From Clostridiales bacterium (GTDB lineage Bacteria > Bacillota > Clostridia > Christensenellales > Aristaeellaceae), in the NCBI GenBank assembly GCA_015056085.1, contig SVHA01000015.1, forward strand, positions 1 through 38,592: a stretch of 38,592 nt of DNA, in the 5' to 3' direction. Position numbers and translations under genes: made by a program. This document shows, piece by piece, positions 32,168-38,592 of this stretch. Under the pieces are notes generated by a model. That model saw only the letters and a list, made by a program, of their open reading frames with translations. It had not been told where the DNA came from and searched no databases. Numbering within the stretch: position 1 is the stretch's first letter; the number at the start of each line of letters is the position of its first letter.

Positions 32168-34537
32168 ATGAAGAAGCTGTCCCTGTTGCTGGCCATCATC
32201 ATGATGCTGGGCTGCCTCAGCGCGTTTGCTGAGGATGCGGCACCCGCAGGCCCCACGGAAGCTGAACTGCTTGCCCAGAACCTCGAGTTCGCAGTGATCC
32301 CTGCGGACGAGACCACTGGCCAGGCCAAGCTGTCCTATGTGGAAGGCGTCACTCCCATCCTGGAAGTGGACGGCCTGAAGTTCAAGGACATGAACAAGAA
32401 CGGCACCCTGGACGTCTACGAAGACTGGCGTCTGACCGATGCCGAGCGCGTTGACAACCTCATCTCCCAGATGAACGATGAGGAAATGGCCGGCGGCCTG
32501 CTGTGCATCAACGCTGACCTGGAAGATGCCCGCTATGTCATCGACGAGTTCGAGATGACCTGCCTGCTCTTCAACCTCAACGGCACCCCCATCTCCATCA
32601 CCAACACCCTGAACAACCTCCAGGCCAAGGCTGAGTCCATGCGTCTGGGCATCCCCATGATCTTCACCTCCGACCGTGAGTACAACTCCTTCGGCGGCTA
32701 CATCGACAAGTCCCATGAAGGCTTCGGCACTGCTTACGATCCCGAGCTGGCTTATGATCTGGCTTACTTCTACGGCCAGGCCATGAAGGCCATCGGCGTG
32801 CACGTGACCTTCGAGCCCTACGCCAACGAAATCGGCGCTCAGTACGGCGAGAACCCCGAACTGATCGCCAAGGTCATTGAAGCTGAAATCCGTGGTCTGG
32901 AAGACTCCGGCTTCGCTTCCTGCACCAAGCACTGGCTGGGCCGTGGCGGCGACGCTTCCTTCGGTGAGGCCCGCTCTGTGGCTCAGAACTTCGACAACTG
33001 GATGGTCGGCTGGAAGGCCGCTATCGATAACGGCTGCGAATGGATCATGACCAACTGCGGCGGCACTGGCATCATGAACACCATCGACGTTAAGTTCGAA
33101 GTGGACACCATGAACTACCTGCGTGAGACCCTGGGCTTCGACGGCGTTGTCGTCACCGACTGGTGGCCCTTCGGCTTCTCTCACCTGACCGGCATCACCC
33201 CCGAAGGCGTTGACCTCTCTCAGCAGACCTACGCCTGGATGATGAATCGCGTGCTGGAACTGGGCACCGATATGTTCGGCACTCCCACCGTTGACCACGG
33301 CGGCGAAGATGCCTACAACCAGAATGCTATGTGCCACCGCCCCGACCTGATCGTGGCTGGCCTGCAGGACGGCACCATCAAGCGCGTGTTCGTGGAACGC
33401 GCCCTGACCCGCATCTACTCCTTCTCCATGAAGAAGGACCTGTTCGAAGATCCCTATCGTGACGTGGACGCTGCTGTGGCCCTGACCGCCAGCGCTGAGT
33501 GGGCTGCCAACCCCACCGAGATCCACACCAACGAAGATCTCCGTGCTGCCCGTAACCCCTACGAAGTCGAACTGACTGAAAAGCTGCAGGCCAAGTCTGC
33601 TGTGCTGGTCAAGAACGACAACAACCTGCTGCCCCTGCAGAAGGGCATCAAGGTGTATGTGCAGTCCGGCAATGCTGACCGTGACGCTGGCTACAAGAAG
33701 TACATCGCCAACTATGCCACCCTGGTGGAAACCATGGAAGAGGCTGACGTTGTGATCGGCGACTTCAACAGCATCAACGACGTGGCTGAACTGTTCATCG
33801 ACGACGCTGTGTACTATGGCAAGCCCATGGTGCTGACCATGAACAACATCGATCCTGACCAGTACACTCTGGAAAACGCCGATGCTCTGATCTACATGAG
33901 CTACAACCAGTCTGCTGACCACGGCTCCACCGAGGCTGGCTTCATCACCGCCACCGAGCCCTGGGTCTATGCTGACCTGCTCTTCGGCGTGCGTGAGCCC
34001 GGCGGCGTCATCGTTAAGGAACTGGCCCGCGACGCCATCAACGACGAAGTGCAGTGGAAGGATCTGGCTGGCGATCAGGGCGCTGATCCCTACGTCCGCC
34101 TGATGGTCCAGGCTACCATGATGGCTGACAAGCAGTATCATGCTTCTCCCAACAACTGGGGCGATCCTCTGGTGCAGGCCCTGTACGGCATGAAGTACGG
34201 CGAGCAGCCTGAATTCAGGTACTCCTGCCTGATCCTGCCTCAGGTTGTGACGGCTGAAGAAGTGGAAAATTCCTCGGGCAGCATGCAGACCCAGACCACG
34301 GTGAAGACTCAGGCCAAGGCCGGCGAGCCCTTCTCCGTGTACTGCCTGATGAACAACGACGGCGCTGACGGCATGACCACTGTGGAAGTGTATGCCAACG
34401 ACGTGCTGGTTGCTGAGAAGCTCTTCACCTGCTGCGGCGACAGCTGGCGCGTGGTGGAAGTTGAGCTGACCCTGGAAGCCGGCGATTACACCATCAAGGT
34501 TGCTGACCAGGTCGGCACCATGACCGTGGTGGAATAA
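32168..34537 (+). CDS. Secreted GH3-family glycosidase, highly divergent, with C-terminal beta domain (GH3-3)
   Basis: The 789-residue product has a signal region with both a possible lipobox (MLGC) and SAFA before ED. A preface region and the EF-hand-like DMNKNGTLDVYEDWR loop follow. The barrel has KHWLGRGG in place of KHFPG and nucleophile D331 in VVVTDWW. The C-domain (KSAVLVKNDNNLLPL) is followed by about 90 residues of an Ig-like beta domain (PFSVYCLMNNDGAD to the end). Arg is mostly CGT/CGC and Ala often GCT, suggesting strong expression. It has its own promoter and terminator. Activity on a different linkage from GH3-1 is inferred. Confidence 0.85.
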   Translation: MKKLSLLLAIIMMLGCLSAFAEDAAPAGPTEAELLAQNLEFAVIPADETTGQAKLSYVEGVTPILEVDGLKFKDMNKNGTLDVYEDWRLTDAERVDNLISQMNDEEMAGGLLCINADLEDARYVIDEFEMTCLLFNLNGTPISITNTLNNLQAKAESMRLGIPMIFTSDREYNSFGGYIDKSHEGFGTAYDPELAYDLAYFYGQAMKAIGVHVTFEPYANEIGAQYGENPELIAKVIEAEIRGLEDSGFASCTKHWLGRGGDASFGEARSVAQNFDNWMVGWKAAIDNGCEWIMTNCGGTGIMNTIDVKFEVDTMNYLRETLGFDGVVVTDWWPFGFSHLTGITPEGVDLSQQTYAWMMNRVLELGTDMFGTPTVDHGGEDAYNQNAMCHRPDLIVAGLQDGTIKRVFVERALTRIYSFSMKKDLFEDPYRDVDAAVALTASAEWAANPTEIHTNEDLRAARNPYEVELTEKLQAKSAVLVKNDNNLLPLQKGIKVYVQSGNADRDAGYKKYIANYATLVETMEEADVVIGDFNSINDVAELFIDDAVYYGKPMVLTMNNIDPDQYTLENADALIYMSYNQSADHGSTEAGFITATEPWVYADLLFGVREPGGVIVKELARDAINDEVQWKDLAGDQGADPYVRLMVQATMMADKQYHASPNNWGDPLVQALYGMKYGEQPEFRYSCLILPQVVTAEEVENSSGSMQTQTTVKTQAKAGEPFSVYCLMNNDGADGMTTVEVYANDVLVAEKLFTCCGDSWRVVEVELTLEAGDYTIKVADQVGTMTVVE

Positions 34538-34594
34538 TCAACGACAAAAACACTTCAGATGGATGATAACATCCTGATGAAACAGTAACTTCCC

Positions 34595-34635
34595 GGGGCG
34601 AATCGCATGAGCGGTTCGCCCCGCTTTCGTGTTTT
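34595..34635 (+). terminator. Intrinsic terminator after GH3-3
   Basis: GGGGCGAATCGC (34595-34606) pairs with GCGGTTCGCCCC (34611-34622; one G-T pair), followed by GCTTTCGTGTTTT. Confidence 0.82.
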
Positions 34636-34696
34636 GGATATTCCCATCAAAAGTGCTGGATATTCCATTGCACTTTTTTTCCAGTGCCTGTATAAT
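34636..34696 (+). promoter_or_regulatory. Promoter of the second CBM9-like gene with 22-bp-spaced direct repeats
   Basis: Repeats start at 34636 (GGATATTCCCATC) and 34658 (GGATATTCCATTG). TTGCAC (34668-34673) begins 10 bases after the second repeat start, then a 17-base spacer and TATAAT (34691-34696). The 18 bases GTGCTGGATATTCCATTG are identical to those at 16618-16635. Confidence 0.75.
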
Positions 34697-34752
34697 GGAG
34701 TCACGGTGGAGCAGATGTGCCTGCCGCAACGACGCTGAAGGAGTGATATGTT

Positions 34753-35541
34753 ATGAAGAAATGGATGGCGATCCTGCTGGCGGCTGTGATGCTGCTTGGC
34801 TGCGCTGCGGTGGCTGAAGATGCTCCCGAACAGACCCGCGCTCAGGGAACGGCCCACAAGATGGTGGAATGGACCATGGACGGCAAGTTGGACGAGTTCA
34901 ACACGGCCGATCCCCTGGTGCTTAACGACGCCACCCAGTTGGTGCGTGACGGCCATTTCTGGAATGGTCCTGACGACCTGAGCGCAAAGATCTACATCGC
35001 CTGGGACGAAACCAACCTCTACATCGGCGCTGAAGTGAACGAAGACTCTGTCTTTGGCGCCATCGAAACCCTCCCCCTGGACGGTATGGACAATTTCCAG
35101 ATCTACCTGTCCACCAATCCTGCTGATGACCCCAACCGTACCGAGTACGGCATCAACGACTTCAAGTTCTACCTGATCATGGACGGCGAATACTGGGATA
35201 CCGCTGTGGATCGCTCCATGGTTCCCAAGGATAACCGTATGCGCTACATCTCCAAGGGCCTGGACGGCGGCGAGAGCGTGCTGGAAGGCTATGAGTGCAT
35301 GGCCGAGCAGACCACCATGGGCTTCACCTATGAGTGCAAGATTCCGTGGGCCTGCTTCTCCAACGAGCGCATTGCCGTGTATACCCCCGCTGTGGGCGAC
35401 ACGGTGAACTTCAACTTCCTCATCACCGATATTTCCTATCCCTGCCCCGGCACGGAATTCGTTCCGCAGATCGCCTGGACCGGTAACGCGAGCATGGACA
35501 CCAATCCCAGCGTTTGGGGTCTGCTGACCTTCGCTGAATAA
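34753..35541 (+). CDS. Secreted or lipoprotein CBM9-like carbohydrate-binding protein
   Basis: The 262-residue product has a signal with a good lipobox LLGC at about 14-17 and an alternative AAVA site before ED. The domain has EWTMDGKLDEF, AWDETNLYIGAEVNED, YLSTNPADDPNRTEYG and closing DTNPSVWGLLTF, matching the paralogue at 16729-17541. It probably displays a glycan-binding beta-sandwich at the cell surface. AAGGAG lies 9 bases before the ATG. It is transcribed from its own repeat-bearing promoter and ends before the structured element at 35581. Confidence 0.82.
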   Translation: MKKWMAILLAAVMLLGCAAVAEDAPEQTRAQGTAHKMVEWTMDGKLDEFNTADPLVLNDATQLVRDGHFWNGPDDLSAKIYIAWDETNLYIGAEVNEDSVFGAIETLPLDGMDNFQIYLSTNPADDPNRTEYGINDFKFYLIMDGEYWDTAVDRSMVPKDNRMRYISKGLDGGESVLEGYECMAEQTTMGFTYECKIPWACFSNERIAVYTPAVGDTVNFNFLITDISYPCPGTEFVPQIAWTGNASMDTNPSVWGLLTFAE

Positions 35542-35580
35542 GTTTTTCATGGGGGACCTCCCCCGATACCCCTCCTTTTA

Positions 35581-35660
35581 TCCGGCAAAGCAAGCCCTCT
35601 CCTCTGGGCTATACCCGGTGTGATGATACGCTCGCACCGGAGCTTTGCCGGAGTTTTTTA
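35581..35660 (+). terminator. Three-way-junction RNA element ending in a T-tract
   Basis: The outer stem TCCGGCAAAGC (35581-35591) pairs perfectly with 35642-35652 and is followed by G and six T (35654-35659). Inside are two hairpins: AGCCC/GGGCT (35593-35597/35606-35610) and CCGGTGTG/CGCACCGG (35615-35622/35633-35640). It ends the CBM9-like transcript and lies 33 bases before the next gene's start. It could instead be a regulatory leader. Confidence 0.7.
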
Positions 35661-35692
35661 TTCCTGCGTGTTTCCAGAAAGGAAGTGCAGTC

Positions 35693-37069
35693 ATGAAACG
35701 GTTGTGGCTTTTGACGCTGGTGCTTGTGTGCCTGGTCATATCCGCCAACGCTGAAACGATTCTGGTGGGCGAAGAGGAAGGCATGGTGCCCTCCCTCACC
35801 CAGGCAATTGAGCAGGCCGCCGATGGCGACACCATCCTGATGGCCAGCGGTGTGTACGACGAAAGCCGGGAGACCTTTCCCATCATGGTGGATAAGGCCG
35901 TGACCATCAGCCCCCAAGAGGGCGCTGTACCGGTGATCGTGTCTCCCAAGCAGACCACCGCCATGGAAATCACCGGCGCCGGCGCCACCGTTAGCGGGCT
36001 GAAGTTTGATCATATCCGCTGCGCCATCTGGGTTTTGGCCGATGACGTGACGGTGAAGGACTGCGTCATCACCCTGGTGGATGAAACCTGGCGCACTTCC
36101 TCTTCCGGTATGTGGATTGCAGGCGCCAAGCGCACCACCCTCACGGGATGCACCTTCACGGGCTGCAGCGTGTCCGTGGCGGGCCCGCCGATTTCCGACA
36201 AGAGCGTTGGCATCCCCGTGCTGACAGCCATGTTTGAGGTGGGCGAGGACATTGAATTCTTCACCACCCACACGGTGGAAAACAACATCGTCAACGGCGA
36301 GCCCCTGTGCTACGTCATCGGCCTCCATGACACGGTGTGGACGGAAGAAGTGGGGCAGATCATAGCCGTGGAGTGTGAGAATCTCACTTTCACCGGGCTG
36401 AATCTGGACTTTGCCAGCATCGGCATCCAGATTGCCTATTGCCAGAATGTCACCATCGACAAGTGCTCCGCCAACGATAACGGCATCTTCGGCATCTACA
36501 TCATGAAGACCGACGACTGCCTCATCACCCATTCCCGGGCCGACCGGGGCGCTCACGGCATCGACGTGCGCGACTGCGACCGGGTGACCATTCTGGACTG
36601 CGTCACCAACGAGTGCGGACAGGGCACCTTCCTCTCCTGGGGTCGGAACTGTCTGGTGCAGCGGTGTGAGATCAGCAACAACGGCACGGGTTTCTTCACC
36701 GCCAGCGGCGGCGACAACCATGTGGCCGACTGCGTCATTGAAAACAACGACCTGGGCCTGTATGTGCAGCACGAGAAGCTCTTTACCCTCACTGACACCC
36801 AGGTGAACAAAAACACCTCCTGCGGCCTGCGTGTCACCGACAGCGGCGTGGTGAGCCTGGACAACTCCTTTGCGGATAACTTCGTGGCCCACCTGGCGCT
36901 GGACTGCTACCCCCTGACCCATATGCGCTGCACCTGGACCCGCAGCGTGGACTGCGACGTTTACGCCCGCAATGGCCGGGCCATCAAGTTCATCGCCAAC
37001 ATTTTTGACGGTGAAATGGAGGATAGCTGCCAGTTTGACGGCGGCGAAGGGTATGTTTTCGTGAAGTAA
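35693..37069 (+). CDS. Secreted right-handed parallel beta-helix protein
   Basis: The 458-residue product has a signal peptide ending ISANA. It opens with VPSLTQAIEQAADGDTILMASGVYDE, the usual cap of NosD/pectin-lyase-like beta-helix proteins. Many short strand turns of the type NVTIDKCSANDNGIFGIYI, DCLITHSRADRGAHGIDV and NCLVQRCEISNNGTGFF follow. Such proteins bind or cleave polysaccharides. I cannot see a sure catalytic set, so lyase, epimerase or binding roles stay open. AAAGGAAGTG precedes the ATG at 35693. No clear promoter was found between the structured element and this gene. Confidence 0.85.
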   Translation: MKRLWLLTLVLVCLVISANAETILVGEEEGMVPSLTQAIEQAADGDTILMASGVYDESRETFPIMVDKAVTISPQEGAVPVIVSPKQTTAMEITGAGATVSGLKFDHIRCAIWVLADDVTVKDCVITLVDETWRTSSSGMWIAGAKRTTLTGCTFTGCSVSVAGPPISDKSVGIPVLTAMFEVGEDIEFFTTHTVENNIVNGEPLCYVIGLHDTVWTEEVGQIIAVECENLTFTGLNLDFASIGIQIAYCQNVTIDKCSANDNGIFGIYIMKTDDCLITHSRADRGAHGIDVRDCDRVTILDCVTNECGQGTFLSWGRNCLVQRCEISNNGTGFFTASGGDNHVADCVIENNDLGLYVQHEKLFTLTDTQVNKNTSCGLRVTDSGVVSLDNSFADNFVAHLALDCYPLTHMRCTWTRSVDCDVYARNGRAIKFIANIFDGEMEDSCQFDGGEGYVFVK

Positions 37070-37109
37070 AGGCAGCAATGCCATTCCTCTGATAAACACA
37101 TGAAAAAGG

Positions 37110-37150
37110 CCGCCGCCCGGCGGGAAACGTGCTGGGCGGCGGATGTTTTT
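37110..37150. terminator. Intrinsic terminator after the beta-helix gene
   Basis: CCGCCGCCC (37110-37118) pairs with GGGCGGCGG (37134-37142), followed by ATGTTTTT. An A-run on the left makes it usable in both directions. Confidence 0.82.
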
Positions 37151-37179
37151 GTAATGCTGCAGACAGACCCTTGAAAATC

Positions 37180-37214
37180 AAAAACCCGCAACCCCTCTTC
37201 ACGAGGAATTGCGG
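37180..37214 (-). terminator. Terminator following the tRNA-Arg fragment
   Basis: On the minus strand CCGCAA...TTGCGG (37209-37214/37186-37191) with an inner CCTC/GAGG pairing is followed by GGGTTTTTG. It would have terminated the original tRNA transcript. Confidence 0.7.
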
Positions 37215-37220
37215 TGTGCG

Positions 37221-37262
37221 TACACCCGGCAGGATTCGAACCTGTGACCTTCAGAGTCGGAG
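37221..37262 (-). pseudogene. 3' half of a tRNA-Arg(CCG) gene (probable attachment-site remnant)
   Basis: On the minus strand the anticodon loop CTCCGAC is followed by TCTGA, AGGTC, a T arm with GGTTCGAATCC, acceptor strand CGGGTGT and discriminator A. The 5' half is missing: upstream reads AATCAA instead of the complement TCAGA, and no D arm or 5' acceptor strand follows. Integrative elements that insert into tRNA genes leave exactly such a 3' duplication. Confidence 0.75.
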
Positions 37263-37321
37263 TTGATTAAAAGAACGCATGTGCGCTTAAATGTATTCCT
37301 TAGATATCACGCTTGTCACCA

Positions 37322-37930
37322 CTATGTGGGCATACCTCGATACCTTCGAACAACTCCGGATTGCGGATAACACACCCATAAATCGTATATTCCGTTGTAG
37401 CTATCGTAGACATAGAGAGCATCGAATTGGTTTATGCAACCCTCTTGACTTAATCGGAGTGCTGCGGTTAATTCATGCATCTGTTGCCGATTATAGCTAG
37501 AGACCGGATTAAGGACAAAAACAAAAAGACGATTCTTACGGAATATCCGGTAATTTGGTCCTTGTAATTTGTGAACTTTCTTCGATATCTCTTCCATTAG
37601 TGAAAGCGGTGTTGGAGAATAGAAACTACTACTGGCGCTTACCAATTTACCATCAATGATAAGTGGGTGAAACCCAAGCTCGCGAATTCTTGAAATGGCA
37701 GAATCAGGGATGTCGCTGATCGATCGGTTGATCCATTTTCCTAACAGTGCAAAGAATTCACCTTGGTTAGTGTGAAAGCTTCTGACAACCTCAACACCGA
37801 TGCCTTTTTGCTCATCTTGTATATCCGGCATATCGCGACATTCAAGCTCTTGAGAAAAGACTCTTGGAAAATGCCGGAGCAATAAAGTGCGGGCAAATAA
37901 CTCTTCTTTTCGTTCCTGCCCATTTGCCAT
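37322..37930 (-). CDS. Unrecognised 202-residue protein, possibly nuclease-like
   Basis: The family is not identified. The gene is clearly more AT-rich than the rest of the window. An early CRDMPDIQDEQKGIGVEVVR has the PD...(x)ExV spacing seen in some divergent PD-(D/E)XK-like nuclease folds, but the Lys is missing and this is only a hint. The remainder is mixed helix and strand with Tyr/Phe-rich segments (FVFVLNPVSSYNRQQMHEL, YVYDSYNGIYDLWV). GGGGGAG lies 8 bases before the ATG. It sits just inside the probable attachment site, so mobile-element cargo is likely. Confidence 0.65.
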   Translation of the reverse strand: MANGQERKEELFARTLLLRHFPRVFSQELECRDMPDIQDEQKGIGVEVVRSFHTNQGEFFALLGKWINRSISDIPDSAISRIRELGFHPLIIDGKLVSASSSFYSPTPLSLMEEISKKVHKLQGPNYRIFRKNRLFVFVLNPVSSYNRQQMHELTAALRLSQEGCINQFDALYVYDSYNGIYDLWVCYPQSGVVRRYRGMPT

Positions 37931-38055
37931 CCGAAAATCTCCCCCTATTCATACGTATGCCTCTCAAATAATCTCTGTGGTAAACAATGATGATTACAAC
38001 GATTATACTATGAGATTAGGTAAAACGCAATGATGGAAATATGTTTGAGTCGGAC

Positions 38056-38085
38056 TTGACAGAAACCCAATGAGCGGCATATAAT
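38056..38085 (+). promoter_or_regulatory. Strong promoter ahead of a truncated gene
   Basis: TTGACA (38056-38061), an 18-base spacer and TATAAT (38080-38085). Downstream is AGGAAAGGGG (38116-38125) before a GTG at 38133. Confidence 0.8.
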
Positions 38086-38113
38086 TGAATTGCACAAAGT
38101 TGCCGCAATGCTA

Positions 38114-38407
38114 TTAGGAAAGGGGCGAAAATGTGAAAAACGAAATCAATGATACCCGGGCCTGACGCTTGACGTAATAGTTGGGTACCCCTTCGTACCG
38201 GTCGAGGCTCCTTTCGTCGGCCTCGTCGATTTCCCAGACCGCCACCGGCACCCGCGCGCCCTTCGAGCGTGTCTTTTCCACCGTAGCGTGGAGGTAGAAC
38301 TCCAGCCGGTGATTCAGGAGCCAGCCCGTTCCCAGCAGTCGGGCGTTGGGGCAACGGTGCGCCATCTGTTCTTCGACCATGTTGGAACCGTATGCGATGT
38401 ACTTCAT
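38114..38407 (-). pseudogene. Gamma-glutamylcyclotransferase-like (AIG2-type) gene, 3' truncated
   Basis: The product starts MKYIAYGSNM, the family's substrate-loop motif, and continues to VAVWEIDEADERSLDRYEGV and NYYVK, as in GGCT-like proteins of about 130-150 residues. After about residue 83 the family match ends and the frame runs into unrelated sequence (SLISFFTFSPLS) to a stop, giving 97 residues. The last part of the fold is therefore missing. GAGGAGG precedes the ATG at 38407. GGCT-like genes are common cargo of Bacillota conjugative elements, in line with the nearby tRNA fragment. Confidence 0.65.
38133..38165 (+). pseudogene. Truncated 5' end of a gene (10 codons)
   Basis: GTG with a good ribosome site begins a frame that stops after ten codons (MKNEINDTRA). 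With the strong promoter just upstream, this looks like the start of a gene whose body was lost. It faces the cut end of the GGCT-like gene, so a recombination joint near 38150-38165 is inferred. Confidence 0.4.
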
Positions 38408-38471
38408 TGTGAAATCCTCCTCTTGATTCAAAAGCGTTGTGTTGTATTCATCACTCTGATCGGGTGAAAAG

Positions 38472-38591
38472 TCAAGTCCTTCTGTGTCCCCAGACCGCGT
38501 TCCAGCTGATCAGCCCAGCCTCAAGATCGGCCCGCATCAGGCAAAAGGCAATCTGTTCCGGGGTGATCTCTTCTTTGTGCTCGAAGACCGT
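38472..38591 (-). CDS. C-terminal 39 residues of an unrecognised protein (partial)
   Basis: On the minus strand one frame is open from the window edge to a TGA at 38472-38474, reading ...HKEEITPEQIAFCLMRADLEA and ending WNAVWGHRRT. Composition and helix pattern look like real coding sequence. It ends 64 bases upstream of the GGCT-like start on the same strand. The family is unknown. Confidence 0.55.
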   Translation of the reverse strand, partial: TVFEHKEEITPEQIAFCLMRADLEAGLISWNAVWGHRRT

Positions 38592-38592
38592 T

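Noticed and set aside
37291-37500. Plus-strand frame of 69 codons in the AT-rich region
   Set aside because: It lies mostly antisense to the better-supported 202-residue gene, has no ribosome site and no recognisable content.

Overview
The window (about 38.6 kb) looks like chromosome from a moderately GC-rich Bacillota, probably a gut or rumen Clostridia lineage. Pointers are strong AGGAGG-type ribosome sites, TTGACA/TATAAT promoters, a YesM/YesN-type sensor and AraC response regulator pair, Msm-type carbohydrate ABC transport, a FeoA/FeoB/FeoB-associated trio and GC-rich intergenic hairpin arrays. The genus cannot be fixed from this sequence alone. From about 37.27 to 38.1 kb composition drops to AT-rich.

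Left part (1-11.2 kb). The window opens on the end of an IS3-type insertion sequence and a gene fragment. Two identical tRNA-Ala(GGC) genes follow on the minus strand, each with its own terminator. Then come housekeeping genes: M28 peptidase, NAD malic enzyme, a CofE-like ligase homologue, a YbaK-type deacylase, an alpha/beta esterase with an upstream lipoprotein gene, BioY, and a feoA-feoB-Cys-rich small protein operon behind a palindromic operator. Between the convergent malic enzyme and CofE-like genes lies 1.3 kb of repeats, including two inverted copies of a tandem hairpin array and five copies of a conserved-loop hairpin.

Central part (11.2-37.1 kb) is a glycan-use locus. It has a secreted CE2-like SGNH esterase, then on the minus strand a sensor kinase, an AraC-type response regulator and a small P-loop protein that overlap or nearly overlap. 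Divergent from these is a long run of plus-strand genes: secreted CBM9-like protein, solute-binding protein, GH3, two permeases, a second GH3 and an MsmX/UgpC-type ATPase. This runs without an evident strong terminator into a Dlt-like set: carrier protein, adenylation enzyme, MBOAT acyltransferase, membrane SGNH protein and a second adenylation enzyme. A third GH3, a second CBM9-like protein and a secreted beta-helix protein complete the region. Three promoters here carry the same 22-bp-spaced direct repeat exactly 10 bp upstream of the -35 hexamer. This predicts one regulon, most simply controlled by the neighbouring response regulator.

The inferred biology is that a glycan is sensed outside the cell, secreted GH3 enzymes, esterase and binding proteins process it, and the ABC transporter imports the product. 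The Dlt-like cassette is predicted to put an acyl or aminoacyl group on a surface or extracellular polymer. Its two adenylation enzymes differ at substrate-anchoring residues, which makes it the most unusual system in the window.

Right edge (37.1-38.6 kb). A 3' half of a tRNA-Arg(CCG) gene marks a probable attachment site. Beyond it lie an AT-rich gene for a possible nuclease-like protein, two truncated genes meeting head to head, and the C-terminus of an unrecognised protein. This is consistent with the edge of an integrated mobile element that continues past the window.
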